Shown: piece by piece, positions 1 to 7,049 of the stretch
How positions within the stretch are numbered: the first letter of the stretch is position 1
How the letters are laid out: each line of letters opens with the position of its first letter
Source of the DNA: DATLED01 sp035525495
GTDB taxonomy: Bacteria > Actinomycetota > Acidimicrobiia > Acidimicrobiales > CADCTF01
DNA length: 14,726 nucleotides
Assembly: GCA_035525495.1 (NCBI GenBank)
Contig: DATLED010000038.1
Span: 1-14,726 of the forward strand
Reading direction: 5' to 3'
Position numbers and translations under genes: made by a program
Notes under the pieces: model-generated
Told to the model about the DNA's origin: nothing
What the model saw: the letters and a program-made list of their open reading frames with translations, nothing else
Database searches by the model: none

Positions 1-48
1 GCGGACCTCCTGCATGTCCACCTCGGAGACGACGTCGAAGCTCGGCAT
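1..48 (-). CDS. yajQ: YajQ-family nucleotide-binding protein, N-terminal fragment (runs off window)
   Basis: Only the first 16 codons are in the window, read leftwards from an ATG at 48-46. They give MPSFDVVSEVDMQEVR, which matches the very conserved N-terminus of the YajQ/DUF520 family. These are small cytosolic proteins of about 160 residues, reported to bind nucleotides or cyclic-di-GMP. The gene is divergent from the tRNA-Tyr gene that starts 28 bp away. No Shine-Dalgarno sequence is obvious before the start. The call rests on 16 residues, so the family is likely but the function of this copy cannot be judged. Confidence 0.75.
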   Translation of the reverse strand, partial: MPSFDVVSEVDMQEVR

Positions 49-76
49 GGTCTGAGGCTATCCTCGGCGCTTCCCA

Positions 77-161
<85 letters not shown>

Positions 162-188
162 TGCTGCTGAGCAGCAACTTTGTGAAAC

Positions 189-219
189 GGCCCTCCTGTC
201 CACGCCGGACGGGAGGGCC
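189..219. terminator. Hairpin downstream of tRNA-Tyr (terminator-like, element side)
   Basis: A 13-bp stem pairs 189-201 with 207-219 (one G-T pair) around loop ACGCC. No T-run follows, so it is not a classical intrinsic terminator, but its position 31 bp after the tRNA suggests 3'-end formation. A related hairpin follows repeat copy 2. Confidence 0.6.
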
Positions 220-222
220 GAA

Positions 223-241
223 TTGCTAACGGTTTGCTAAC
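223..241 (+). repeat. 11-bp-spaced direct repeat TTGCTAAC
   Basis: TTGCTAAC occurs at 223-230 and again at 234-241, one helical turn apart. The equivalent place after repeat copy 2 has TTGTGAAC (2304-2311) and TTGCCAAC (2315-2322) with the same 11-bp period. Closely spaced direct repeats beside an attachment core are typical of integrase arm-type or excisionase sites. That role is inferred. Confidence 0.5.
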
Positions 242-374
242 AAGCTGCGCCGAGCGAGTTGGGAGCCCGACTCGGATCGACGGCAGCTGCATGAGCGAGA
301 TGGCGGACGCGCCTTAATTCCACAGGTGTGATTACAGGCCAGGAGCGCTTGAAGGTTCAATCCGCTGCCGACAA

Positions 375-391
375 TGCAAGACCTTCTTGCA
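375..391. promoter_or_regulatory. Small inverted repeat upstream of fic
   Basis: TGCAAG (375-380) and CTTGCA (386-391) form a perfect 6-bp dyad around ACCTT, 47 bp before the chosen fic start. It could be an operator or a weak hairpin. The rest of 162-437 shows only the hairpin, the octamer repeats and no coding sequence I can support. No clear -35/-10 pair for fic was found. Confidence 0.3.
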
Positions 392-437
392 ATGCCCGGG
401 ACCAAATGAAGGACGATGGCCATGTAACCTTCATTCT

Positions 438-1613
438 GTGGACATCACACGCCTGCAGCGCAGCCCGATCGGGACATTGGTTCCCATCCGAGGAGTCGAC
501 GCGCGAACGCTGCGGGAGTTTCAGCACTTTGCCTACTTGCCGGACCCCCTCCCGACCGAGGTCGCCCTCGAGCAGGGCACGTGGCGGATGGTTGCCGAAG
601 CGTCCAGCAGCCTGGGGCAGCTCCGACAGGTATGCGACCAGCTGCCGAACCCGCGGCTCCTGATCACACCAGCCCTTGCCAAGGAGGCCCAGGCAACATC
701 GGCCCTCGAGGGCACATACGGCACCTTGCCGGACGTGCTCGAGGCCCGGCTCCCGGGCTTCGAACCGCGGACGCCAGAGATCCGGGAGATCCGCGGATAC
801 GAAAAGATGGCCTCACACGGCTTTGAGTCGGTTACAGACCGCGAGATCACCATCGGTCTGCTGTGCGATCTCCAGAAGATCCTTGCGCATGCGTCCCGGC
901 ACCCTTCCAAGGATCCCGGCCAAGTCCGCAAGGACCAAGTCGTCATCGGGGCTGAGGACGCCCCGGTCGAGGACTCCCGGTTCGTCCCGCCGCCGCCCGG
1001 AGATCAACTGGCAGCGGGGCTTCAGGCCTGGCAGCAATGGGTGACGACCGATCACGATCTGCCGATCGTGGTCCGAGCTGCAATGGCTCACTACCAATTC
1101 GAGACTCTTCACCCGTTCAACGATGGCAACGGCCGCGTTGGGCGGCTCGTGATCCTCCTCCAGCTCCTGCGAGAGGGAACGCTTGAAGCAGCCTCCCTGA
1201 CGATCTCTCCGTGGTTCTTGAAGCGGCGCCGCGAGTATCAGGATGCGCTGTTCGACTTGAGCTGCACCGGTGAGTGGGATCCGTGGATCAGGTTCTTCTG
1301 CCGAGCCCTGATGGATCAGTGCGGGCAGCACGTTGAGGTTGCAAAGCAGCTACTCACCTGGTTGAGCGGCGTCCGACATCAACTGGTCGAGAGGCGATGG
1401 ACCGGGCTTATCGCCAACCTGACCGAGAAGCTCATCGAGTGGCCGATCGTGACCAACGTTTGGGTTCAACAGGAGCACGGGGTCAAGGCACCGACGGCAC
1501 AAAGCGCGATCGATCGATTGGTCGAGATCGGGGTCCTCAAGGAGCTCACCGGTCGCAACTACAGGCGTGTGTATGGAGCCACTGCCGTCATGAACCTCGT
1601 CGAGAGCCTCTAA
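438..1613 (+). CDS. Fic-domain protein, probable AMP transferase with built-in inhibitory helix
   Basis: The protein has 391 residues from GTG 438. I chose this start because the family usually begins just before the segment RLQRSPIGTLVPI; the open frame extends to a TTG at 387. Numbering from 438, residues 87-92 read TSALEG, fitting the inhibitory helix motif (S/T)xxxE(G/N) placed N-terminal to the Fic core (class II). Residues 225-236 read HPFNDGNGRVGR, the full Fic active site: catalytic His225, Asp229 for the metal, Asn231 and two arginines. The C-terminal ~90 residues look like a winged-helix domain. Known relatives transfer AMP from ATP to Ser, Thr or Tyr of target proteins. It is the only intact gene in the tRNA-Tyr element. 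No separate antitoxin is visible, which fits autoinhibition within the chain. The target is unknown. Confidence 0.92.
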   Translation: MDITRLQRSPIGTLVPIRGVDARTLREFQHFAYLPDPLPTEVALEQGTWRMVAEASSSLGQLRQVCDQLPNPRLLITPALAKEAQATSALEGTYGTLPDVLEARLPGFEPRTPEIREIRGYEKMASHGFESVTDREITIGLLCDLQKILAHASRHPSKDPGQVRKDQVVIGAEDAPVEDSRFVPPPPGDQLAAGLQAWQQWVTTDHDLPIVVRAAMAHYQFETLHPFNDGNGRVGRLVILLQLLREGTLEAASLTISPWFLKRRREYQDALFDLSCTGEWDPWIRFFCRALMDQCGQHVEVAKQLLTWLSGVRHQLVERRWTGLIANLTEKLIEWPIVTNVWVQQEHGVKAPTAQSAIDRLVEIGVLKELTGRNYRRVYGATAVMNLVESL

Positions 1614-2135
1614 GCCCACTGCACACGCCAGCATCACTTGGTTCCAGCGGGTGCTCGCCAGCCATGTGGCGGAGTAGTCGCTCTCGTCGGTCGAACCGAC
1701 GATGAGACGGGCGACCCGGGCGGCAGTCTCCTCCTCCAGCGCAGGCAGCACGTGGCTGTAGGTGTCGAGCGTGATCCCGATGGTCGAGTGGCCCAGGCGC
1801 TCAGCGACGATCTTGGCGTGGGCGCCCGACGACAAGGCCATCGTGGCGTAGGTATGTCGCAAGTCGTGGACGCGGATCTTCGGTAGCCCTGCGGCCTTCG
1901 AGAGTTCCCCGAACTGCCGTGTCACGCTGTCCGGCCGCACGGGCGATCCATCCTCTCGGCAGAACACCAGATCGAGCTCGTCCCGCCGGCCCCACCGAAC
2001 CCGCTCCTCGAGCTGCAACCGTCGGTGGCGGCGGAGCACTGCCATCGTCACCGGGTCCAACGTTAGGGACCGCCGGCTCTTTGCCGTCTTCGGTGGGGCG
2101 AACACGAGCTGACCGTCCCACGACCCGAGCCCCAG
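1350..2135 (-). pseudogene. Tyrosine integrase, 5'-truncated remnant
   Basis: Reading leftwards, the frame opens after a TAG at 2138-2136 and runs to 1350. The recognisable part is the C-terminal half of a phage-type tyrosine recombinase: K in PKTAKSRRSL, the HDLRH box (first His near 1868), LGH (His near 1790) and the tyrosine nucleophile in TLDTYSH (codon 1760-1758). The N-terminal arm and core-binding domains and the first catalytic arginine are absent; only about 50 bp separate the break from the attachment repeat. Past about 1660 the frame loses family likeness, and below 1613 it is just antisense to fic, so the natural stop also appears lost. It should be inactive. It probably once integrated this element at tRNA-Tyr. 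Confidence 0.85.
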
Positions 2136-2187
2136 CTACAGCCAACAATTCGGCGGTTGCCGTCACGCGCCGAAACGGCCGATCCGG

Positions 2188-2242
2188 GACTGTAAATCTG
2201 CCGGCTCAGCCTTCGATGGTTCGAATCCATCCCGGCCCACGG
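2188..2242 (+). repeat. Attachment-site direct repeat, copy 2 (partial tRNA-Tyr)
   Basis: This is the exact 55-bp copy of 107-161. It holds the tRNA-Tyr anticodon loop, variable arm, T arm and acceptor 3' strand, but the 5' half of the tRNA is missing, so it is not a working tRNA gene. It marks the right boundary of the element. Confidence 0.93.
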
Positions 2243-2269
2243 ACGTAGTGAGCAGCACCTTTGCAAGAT

Positions 2270-2300
2270 CGCCCTCCCGTCCCGGCCGGACGGGAGGGCG
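2270..2300. terminator. Hairpin downstream of attachment copy 2
   Basis: A perfect 13-bp stem pairs 2270-2282 with 2288-2300 around loop CGGCC. No T-run follows. It sits at exactly the same distance from the repeat as the hairpin at 189-219. The stretch 2327-2498 after it holds no gene or motif that I can support. Confidence 0.6.
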
Positions 2301-2498
2301 AAATTGTGAACGGATTGCCAACAAGGCCGTTGCCGACGACGCTCTTCCGGAGGGACAGGGCCGAGTTCTCTCGAACCGATGGGCCTCGAGCCGACGGGCG
2401 CGGCCATGGCCATCGCGTCCGAAGATCGTGAGGGCGTGCCCCGGTCGACGCGGCCGATCTCAGCTAGCCGTCCAGCTGCCGGTACGGTTGGCACTGTC

Positions 2499-2762
2499 GT
2501 GAAGACGTTCCTGGTCGTGCTCCTCGTGGTGCTCGTCGCCGTGACGGGCCTTCCCATCCCGATGGCGATGGGCATGGGCGGCATGGCCGCGTGCCAGGAC
2601 TGCGGCCCGGCCGTCTTCGTCGGCGCGTGCGCCCTTGCGGTCCTCGCCGCCGCAGCCAGTTTGGCCCTGGTGCTGCTCGCCACCCGCGTCCGCTCCGGGC
2701 GAGACGCCGTGCCCCTGCTGCTGCACAGCTTCCTCCTCGAACGACCGCCCCGGCCGGCCTGA
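2499..2762 (+). CDS. Small two-helix membrane protein, unknown function
   Basis: The reading frame is open from further upstream, but the likely start is GTG 2499, giving 87 residues that begin directly with a hydrophobic helix (MKTFLVVLLVVLVAVTG). A Met-rich turn (PMAMGMGGM) and a CxxC pair (ACQDCGP) follow, then a second hydrophobic helix and a basic tail. No Shine-Dalgarno sequence is evident, so the start is uncertain. I do not recognise the family. The Met and Cys residues and the downstream copper-type genes suggest a role in metal handling at the membrane, which is inference only. Confidence 0.55.
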   Translation: MKTFLVVLLVVLVAVTGLPIPMAMGMGGMAACQDCGPAVFVGACALAVLAAAASLALVLLATRVRSGRDAVPLLLHSFLLERPPRPA

Positions 2763-2814
2763 GCGCGCTCGCGCGCGCCCAAAATCGGGAGCGCACCGCG
2801 CCCCAACCAGCCCC

Positions 2815-2833
2815 GCGCCGGCTCTGCCGGCGC
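2815..2833. terminator. GC-rich hairpin between two small genes
   Basis: GCGCCGG (2815-2821) and CCGGCGC (2827-2833) form a perfect 7-bp stem with loop CTCTG. No T-run follows. It may weaken read-through from the first small gene into the next, which has its own ribosome binding site 17 bp later. Confidence 0.35.
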
Positions 2834-2865
2834 ATCGCGATCAATCTTCGAGGAGTCGAACACCC

Positions 2866-3042
2866 GTGGAGTTGCTGTTCACCGCGCTGCCGCTTGTCGG
2901 CTGTGCGGCCATGAGCCTGTGGTGCCACCGCAGGATGTCCAAAGGAAACTGCGCGCCCAACCCCAAGTCCGCCAAGATCGCCACCCTTCGCGCCGAAGTG
3001 GAAACGCTGCGGGCCGAACGGACCGTCGGAGGCCGGAGGTGA
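2866..3042 (+). CDS. Short single-helix membrane protein with coiled-coil tail
   Basis: GTG 2866 is preceded by AGGAG (2851-2855) at 10 bp, which decides the start and gives 58 residues. The N-terminal part is hydrophobic with two cysteines (GCAAMSLWC). A short basic/polar linker leads to a heptad-like tail IATLRAEVETLRAER. The stop overlaps the next start as GTGA (3039-3042), so the two genes are translationally coupled. The layout is the same as in the 68-residue protein at 4428-4634, and the two are probably paralogues. Function is unknown. The coupling suggests it works with the SafE-cupredoxin protein. Confidence 0.7.
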   Translation: MELLFTALPLVGCAAMSLWCHRRMSKGNCAPNPKSAKIATLRAEVETLRAERTVGGRR

Positions 3043-4100
3043 GTCTCTGGGCCGTGCTGTTGACGGGCTTGTTCGCGGGCGGCGCCTCGTGCGCCGCGGT
3101 GCAGGGCGGGCTGCTCGCCGGGACGCTCGCCCGTCGCCGGCCGGAGGCCGCGCTCGCAACCGTCGGCATCCGGCCACGCCAGACGACGAAACCGCCGCCC
3201 CCTTCGCCCCGCGAGGACCTGGCGCCGGTCGGTGCCTTCTTGGCCGGCAAGCTGGCGTCCCACGCGCTGCTCGGCGCGGCGCTCGGCCTGCTCGGTGACG
3301 CCGTCCAGATCGGGCCGAGCGTCCGCGCCTACATGCAGATCGCGGCGGGCATCGCCATGGTCGCGCTGGCGCTCGACCTCCTCGGCGTCGCCGCCGTGCG
3401 AGGGCTCGTGCCTTCGCCGCCCAAGGCGTGGACCCGCCTCGTCCGCCGAAGCGGACGTCGGGAAGGGAGTCTCGGGCCGGCCCTGCTCGGCGTCACGACG
3501 ATCCTCATCCCGTGCGGCGTGACCCTCAGCATGATGTTCCTCGCCGTGGCGTCGGGCTCCGCCCTCTCTGGTGCCGCCATCATGGCGACCTTCGTGCTCG
3601 GCACCGCGCCGCTGTTCGCCGCCATCGGCTATGCGGCGAAGCGGTCCGCCAACGCGATGCGCGGCCGCCTCGGCGTGCTCGCCGGCGTGGCCGTCCTCGT
3701 CGCCGGGCTCATGGCCATCAACGCCGGTCTCGCGCTCAACGGGTCCTCGTTCACCCTCGCCGGGATGTGGCAAGGCGTCGCCAGGGGAGGCGGTGGCGCG
3801 CCCGTCGCCGCTCCGCCGGTGGCCGCCGACGGCGTCCAACGCATCGTCATCGAGGTCAGCGACACGAGCTACTCGCCGTCGAACGTCACGGCGCGCGCAG
3901 GTGTGCCCACCGAGGTGACCTTGCGTACGAACAACACCGAGGGCTGCACCCGCTCGATCGTCATGAGCGACTTCGGCGTACAGAAGGTGCTGCCCGCCAC
4001 GGGCGACACCGTCATCGACCTCGGCGAGCTCGAGCCGGGCACCTACCGCTACACGTGCGGGATGGGCATGTACAGCGGATCCATCAAGGTCGTCGCCTGA
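3039..4100 (+). CDS. SafE/DsbD-like membrane protein fused to a C-terminal cupredoxin domain
   Basis: The start is GTG 3039, with GGAGG at 3028-3032; it yields 353 residues. Residues 5-235 hold about six hydrophobic helices of the sulfite-exporter/UreH-like or DsbD-like transmembrane type, with cysteines in GGASCAAVQGG (Cys18) and LIPCG (Cys159) facing each other across the duplicated half-domains. A Gly/Ala/Pro linker (249-263) leads to a cupredoxin-like domain (about 268-353) ending with YTCGMGMYSG (Cys340, Met342, Met344) and an upstream cysteine at 303, likely copper ligands. The cupredoxin would lie outside the membrane. Known relatives occur in copper-handling and cytochrome-maturation loci. 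The next gene, an HMA protein, overlaps its stop, supporting copper transfer between the two. The transported species cannot be told from sequence. Confidence 0.85.
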   Translation: MSLWAVLLTGLFAGGASCAAVQGGLLAGTLARRRPEAALATVGIRPRQTTKPPPPSPREDLAPVGAFLAGKLASHALLGAALGLLGDAVQIGPSVRAYMQIAAGIAMVALALDLLGVAAVRGLVPSPPKAWTRLVRRSGRREGSLGPALLGVTTILIPCGVTLSMMFLAVASGSALSGAAIMATFVLGTAPLFAAIGYAAKRSANAMRGRLGVLAGVAVLVAGLMAINAGLALNGSSFTLAGMWQGVARGGGGAPVAAPPVAADGVQRIVIEVSDTSYSPSNVTARAGVPTEVTLRTNNTEGCTRSIVMSDFGVQKVLPATGDTVIDLGELEPGTYRYTCGMGMYSGSIKVVA

Positions 4101-4324
4101 TGGCCGCCGAAGCAGTCACCTTCACCGTCACGGGAATGCACTGCGCGAGCTGCGGCATGTTCATCGACGAGACCCTCGAGGACCTCGCCGGCGTCGAACA
4201 AGCCGACACCGACGCTCGCCGAGGCCGCACCACCGTGCGCGCCGACCTCGGGGTCACGTCCGTCGGCGAGATCGTCGCAGCCATCGGCGAGGCGGGCTAC
4301 GCCGCGGTCCCAAAGCACTCATGA
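4100..4324 (+). CDS. Heavy-metal-associated (HMA) domain protein, copper chaperone-like
   Basis: The ATG at 4100 overlaps the upstream stop (TGATG), so it is translationally coupled to the SafE-cupredoxin gene. The 74-residue product is a single HMA ferredoxin-like domain with the motif GMHCASCGM (Cys15 and Cys18), which binds Cu(I) or another soft metal. Length equals the usual size of free CopZ-type chaperones. A cytosolic role carrying copper to or from a membrane partner is expected from the family. The best local partners are the fused membrane protein before it and the CopB-type pump at 8341-10476, which itself lacks an HMA domain. Confidence 0.9.
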   Translation: MAAEAVTFTVTGMHCASCGMFIDETLEDLAGVEQADTDARRGRTTVRADLGVTSVGEIVAAIGEAGYAAVPKHS

Positions 4325-4427
4325 CGTGCCGTTGTTGACACCGGCCGGTGGCTGGGGCTCGCCGCGGCGCTCGACGACCTCTCACCTACGCCCAAGTCCA
4401 CTCACAGACAGAAAGACAAAGGAACCC

Positions 4428-4634
4428 ATGGACAACCTCTTCTACCTGGTTGGACCGCTCGGCTGCGCCGTGATGATGGCGGCCTGCATGGCGATGATGG
4501 CCAGAGGTATGCGTCGAGACGGCCCGGCCGAACAGGGCGACACCGGTGACCACGACGAGATCGCCGCCCTCCGCGCACAGGTCGCCGAGCTCCGCGCCGA
4601 GCGGGCAGAGCAGGCGACTCCCATCGATGGCTAG
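4428..4634 (+). CDS. Short single-helix membrane protein with coiled-coil tail (second copy)
   Basis: ATG 4428 follows a purine-rich AAAGGA at 4418-4423 and gives 68 residues. A hydrophobic, Met- and Cys-rich helix (PLGCAVMMAACMAMMARGM) is followed by an acidic linker and a heptad-like tail IAALRAQVAELRAER. The order and motifs match the 58-residue protein at 2866-3042 (LF..PL.GCA.M...C, then LRAEV.xLRAER). Its stop lies inside the start of the following lipoprotein gene, an 8-bp overlap. Function is unknown; a membrane-anchored oligomer in the copper locus is a reasonable guess. Confidence 0.72.
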   Translation: MDNLFYLVGPLGCAVMMAACMAMMARGMRRDGPAEQGDTGDHDEIAALRAQVAELRAERAEQATPIDG

Positions 4635-5520
4635 CGCGATGATGGCCGCAGCCGGCCTCGTCACTGCGGTGCTGTCGTTGGCCGCGTGCGGCTCCGACCG
4701 TGATCAGCAGTCTTCGACACCTCTTGGATCCGACGACCCTGGTGTCGCGCACGTGCACGGGCTCGGCATCGATCCGGCGGATGGCGCCCTCTACGCCGCG
4801 ACCCACACCGGCATCTTCGTCCTGCCCGCCGAAGGCGAGGCGACCAGACTCGCCGACCGTTACCAGGACACGATGGGGTTCACCGTCGTGGGCCCGCGTC
4901 ACTTCCTCGGCAGCGGACACCCCGACCAACAGGACAAGGTGCTCCACCAAGAGGGAACGCCGCCGCTGTTGGGGCTCATCGAGAGCACCGACGCCGGCGA
5001 GACCTGGCAGAAGCAGTCGCTCTTCGGCGAGGCCGACTTCCACTCGCTGGTCGCGATCCACGGTCGGGTGTACGGCTACGAGGCGACCGGGAGCCGATTT
5101 CTCGTCAGTACCGACATGAAGACGTGGGAGAGGCGGAGCGAAGGGATCACGCTCGGGGGCTTTGCCGTCAGTCCGAGCGACCCCGAGTTGGTCGTCGCCA
5201 CCGGCCAGACCGGGGCTGTCCGTTCGAACGACGGTGGTCGGACGTTCGCTCCCCTCGCTGACGCACCACCCCTGGCGCTCGTCGCCTGGGACACAGCTCG
5301 AGGCCTGTGGGGCGTCGCCGCCGACCGCGCCGTGTTCGCGGCGACCACACCCGCCGGCCCATGGTCGGACAAGGGCACCCTGCCGGGTGAGCCGGAGGCG
5401 TTTCTCATTGCAGATTCCGATCTCTACGCCGCCGTCATGACGTCCGACGGGCGAACGGCCATCTACCGCTCCAGCGACGACGCGGCCACATGGCAGCTCC
5501 GATATCGGGACCCGGACTGA
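4627..5520 (+). CDS. Beta-propeller lipoprotein with BNR/sialidase-like repeats (F510_1955-type)
   Basis: ATG 4627 gives 297 residues; ATG 4639 is an alternative. A short signal sequence ends in the lipobox LAAC with Cys at 21, so the protein is likely lipid-anchored outside the cell membrane. The mature part begins with the characteristic HVHGLGIDPADGALYAATH segment and has repeated Asp-box-like turns (STDAGETW, SNDGGRTF, SSDDAATW), as in sialidase/sortilin propellers. I recall this architecture under the name F510_1955 family glycosylhydrolase, often near metal genes, but catalytic activity is not evident. It overlaps the preceding small gene by 8 bp and closes the copper-type run. Confidence 0.82.
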   Translation: MASAMMAAAGLVTAVLSLAACGSDRDQQSSTPLGSDDPGVAHVHGLGIDPADGALYAATHTGIFVLPAEGEATRLADRYQDTMGFTVVGPRHFLGSGHPDQQDKVLHQEGTPPLLGLIESTDAGETWQKQSLFGEADFHSLVAIHGRVYGYEATGSRFLVSTDMKTWERRSEGITLGGFAVSPSDPELVVATGQTGAVRSNDGGRTFAPLADAPPLALVAWDTARGLWGVAADRAVFAATTPAGPWSDKGTLPGEPEAFLIADSDLYAAVMTSDGRTAIYRSSDDAATWQLRYRDPD

Positions 5521-5600
5521 CGCAACGGCCCAGATCGCTCGCGATGGTTGGTGGCTGCCGCTGGGCGGCCATATCGAGACGGGCGGGGGACCGTCCGTAG

Positions 5601-5618
5601 CATCGATGAATGTCGATG
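5601..5618. promoter_or_regulatory. ArsR/SmtB-like operator palindrome
   Basis: CATCGA (5601-5606) and TCGATG (5613-5618) form a perfect inverted repeat around TGAATG. Half-sites of this type are common in ArsR/SmtB-family operators of actinobacteria. The gap 5521-5780 holds no supportable gene, and no ArsR reading frame follows the palindrome. The first gene downstream is the MFS transporter. The operator call rests on resemblance only. Confidence 0.45.
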
Positions 5619-5780
5619 TGCTTCTCTGGCTGACGAGCTCGGAGGTCGCGGTGGACGTGAACCGATCCAAGCGTGTTGCGGCCCAGCGCTCGAGGTCGAT
5701 CCGGGCCGGCTACGGCTACTCTCGATCATCTCGAGGTCGGCCGGAGCCTGCGCGTCCTACCATTTCGTCGGCGTCTGATC

Positions 5781-6992
5781 GTGGCAACCACGCGCCGACC
5801 ATCGCCCGCGCGCCAGGCGCTCCGCCAACCACGCGTGCGGCGGCTTTTCTTCGCGCGCACGATCTCCCAGTGGGGTGACACGTTCAACGCGGTCGCCCTC
5901 GTCGTCGCCGTGTTTCGCCTCACCGGCTCGGGTCTCCAGGTCGCGATCACGGTTGCGTTCGAGGTCGTGCCGGTGCTGCTGCTCGGTTTCGTCGCGGGAG
6001 CCGTCGTCGATCGGTACCCCCGCCAACGAGTCATGGTCGCCGCCGACATCGGCCGCGCCGCCGTGGCGGTCGCCCTCGTGATCGGCCACCAGCGCGTTGG
6101 CGCCCTCTACGGGGCCGCGTTCGCGTTCGCCTGCTTCAGCGTCTTCTTCAACCCCGCGGCGTCCTCGCTGCTCCCGGCGCTGGTCGACGACGAGGCCGAC
6201 GTCGTCGGCGCGAATTCGGCCATCTGGTCCGCTGCCGTCCTGTCTCAGATCGTCCTGGCTCCGGTCGCCGGGGCTCTCGTCGCCTTCGCCGGCGCCGGCC
6301 CCGCCTTCGCCATCAACGCCCTGTCTTTCGTTGTTTCCGCAGTGCTCCTCAGCGGGCTCCACGTCCCGGCCGTCGCCCGTCCTCTGGCCGCCCGCCGCCT
6401 CACCGAGATCACCGAGGGCCTTCGAGCAGTGCGCTCGAGCCGGCTGCTCTCGACCCTCGCCTGGGTCCAGCTCCTCGCCGCGCTGTCGGCAGGCGCTACC
6501 TCTGCGCTTCTCCTGGTGCTCGCCGAGGACCATCTCGATGTCGGCGCCAGCCGCTTTGGATGGCTCATCGGCGCCATTGGCATCGGCGCCGGCTTCGGGC
6601 CCGTCCTGCTCGGCCGATTCGTCGACGATGTCCGGCGCCCGCGTTTCCTGTTCGGGCCCTACCTCTTGCGGGGTGTCGTCGATTGGGTCCTTGCCGCCTC
6701 TAGCTCGTTCGGCGTCGCCGTCGGCGCGCTCGCCGCCTACGGCGTCGGCACGAGCGTCGGCAACGTGACCTATCAATCGACGATCCAGGCCCTCGTGCCC
6801 GACCGGCTCCGAGGCCGGGTCTTCACCTTCTACGACGTCGAGTGGCAGACAGCTCGACTCGCCAGCATCGCCGGCGGCGGCCTCCTCGCCGACCGCGTCG
6901 GCATCCGCGCCGTCTACTTCATCGGCGGGGCCCTCCTGCTGGTCGCCGGGGGAATCGGTCTCGCCCGCCGTGGTGTGCCAGGGCGTCTGTGA
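5781..6992 (+). CDS. MFS transporter (EntS/MFS_3-like exporter)
   Basis: The frame is open from 5673, but family proteins start near TTRRPSPARQALRQPRVRRLF, which points to GTG 5781 and about 403 residues. No clear Shine-Dalgarno sequence precedes it. The protein shows about 10-12 hydrophobic helices, the MFS loop 2-3 motif GAVVDRYPRQRV, and the N-terminal RxLFxARxISQxGD segment typical of the enterobactin-exporter-like branch. Substrate cannot be predicted. It lies between an ArsR-like palindrome and a MerR regulator, so it may be a resistance exporter. The following merR gene has its own promoter 19 bp past the stop. Confidence 0.88.
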   Translation: MATTRRPSPARQALRQPRVRRLFFARTISQWGDTFNAVALVVAVFRLTGSGLQVAITVAFEVVPVLLLGFVAGAVVDRYPRQRVMVAADIGRAAVAVALVIGHQRVGALYGAAFAFACFSVFFNPAASSLLPALVDDEADVVGANSAIWSAAVLSQIVLAPVAGALVAFAGAGPAFAINALSFVVSAVLLSGLHVPAVARPLAARRLTEITEGLRAVRSSRLLSTLAWVQLLAALSAGATSALLLVLAEDHLDVGASRFGWLIGAIGIGAGFGPVLLGRFVDDVRRPRFLFGPYLLRGVVDWVLAASSSFGVAVGALAAYGVGTSVGNVTYQSTIQALVPDRLRGRVFTFYDVEWQTARLASIAGGGLLADRVGIRAVYFIGGALLLVAGGIGLARRGVPGRL

Positions 6993-7010
6993 ACCTCGCG
7001 GGCTGAGACC

Positions 7011-7042
7011 TTGACCTTCGACCCAGATCGAGGCTTTACGCT
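7011..7042 (+). promoter_or_regulatory. MerR-type long-spacer promoter of the merR-like gene
   Basis: The -35 TTGACC is at 7011-7016 and the -10 TACGCT at 7037-7042, leaving a 20-bp spacer, longer than the normal 17, as is usual for promoters that MerR-family activators untwist. Inside the spacer ACCTTCGA and TCGAGGCT form an imperfect dyad (6 of 8 pairs). The predicted transcript start is at or next to GTG 7050, so the message is probably leaderless. Confidence 0.65.
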
Positions 7043-7049
7043 TCGGAGC

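Noticed and set aside
387..437. TTG start for the Fic gene at 387
   Set aside because: The extra 17 residues do not resemble the family N-terminus, and GTG 438 fits better, although neither has a clear ribosome binding site.
2763..2780. Alternating GC run as a Z-DNA or regulatory element
   Set aside because: Short, and expected in GC-rich intergenic DNA; no further structure supports a function.
4402..5670. 422-codon open frame on the minus strand
   Set aside because: It is a shadow of the propeller lipoprotein and the small gene before it; no family features.
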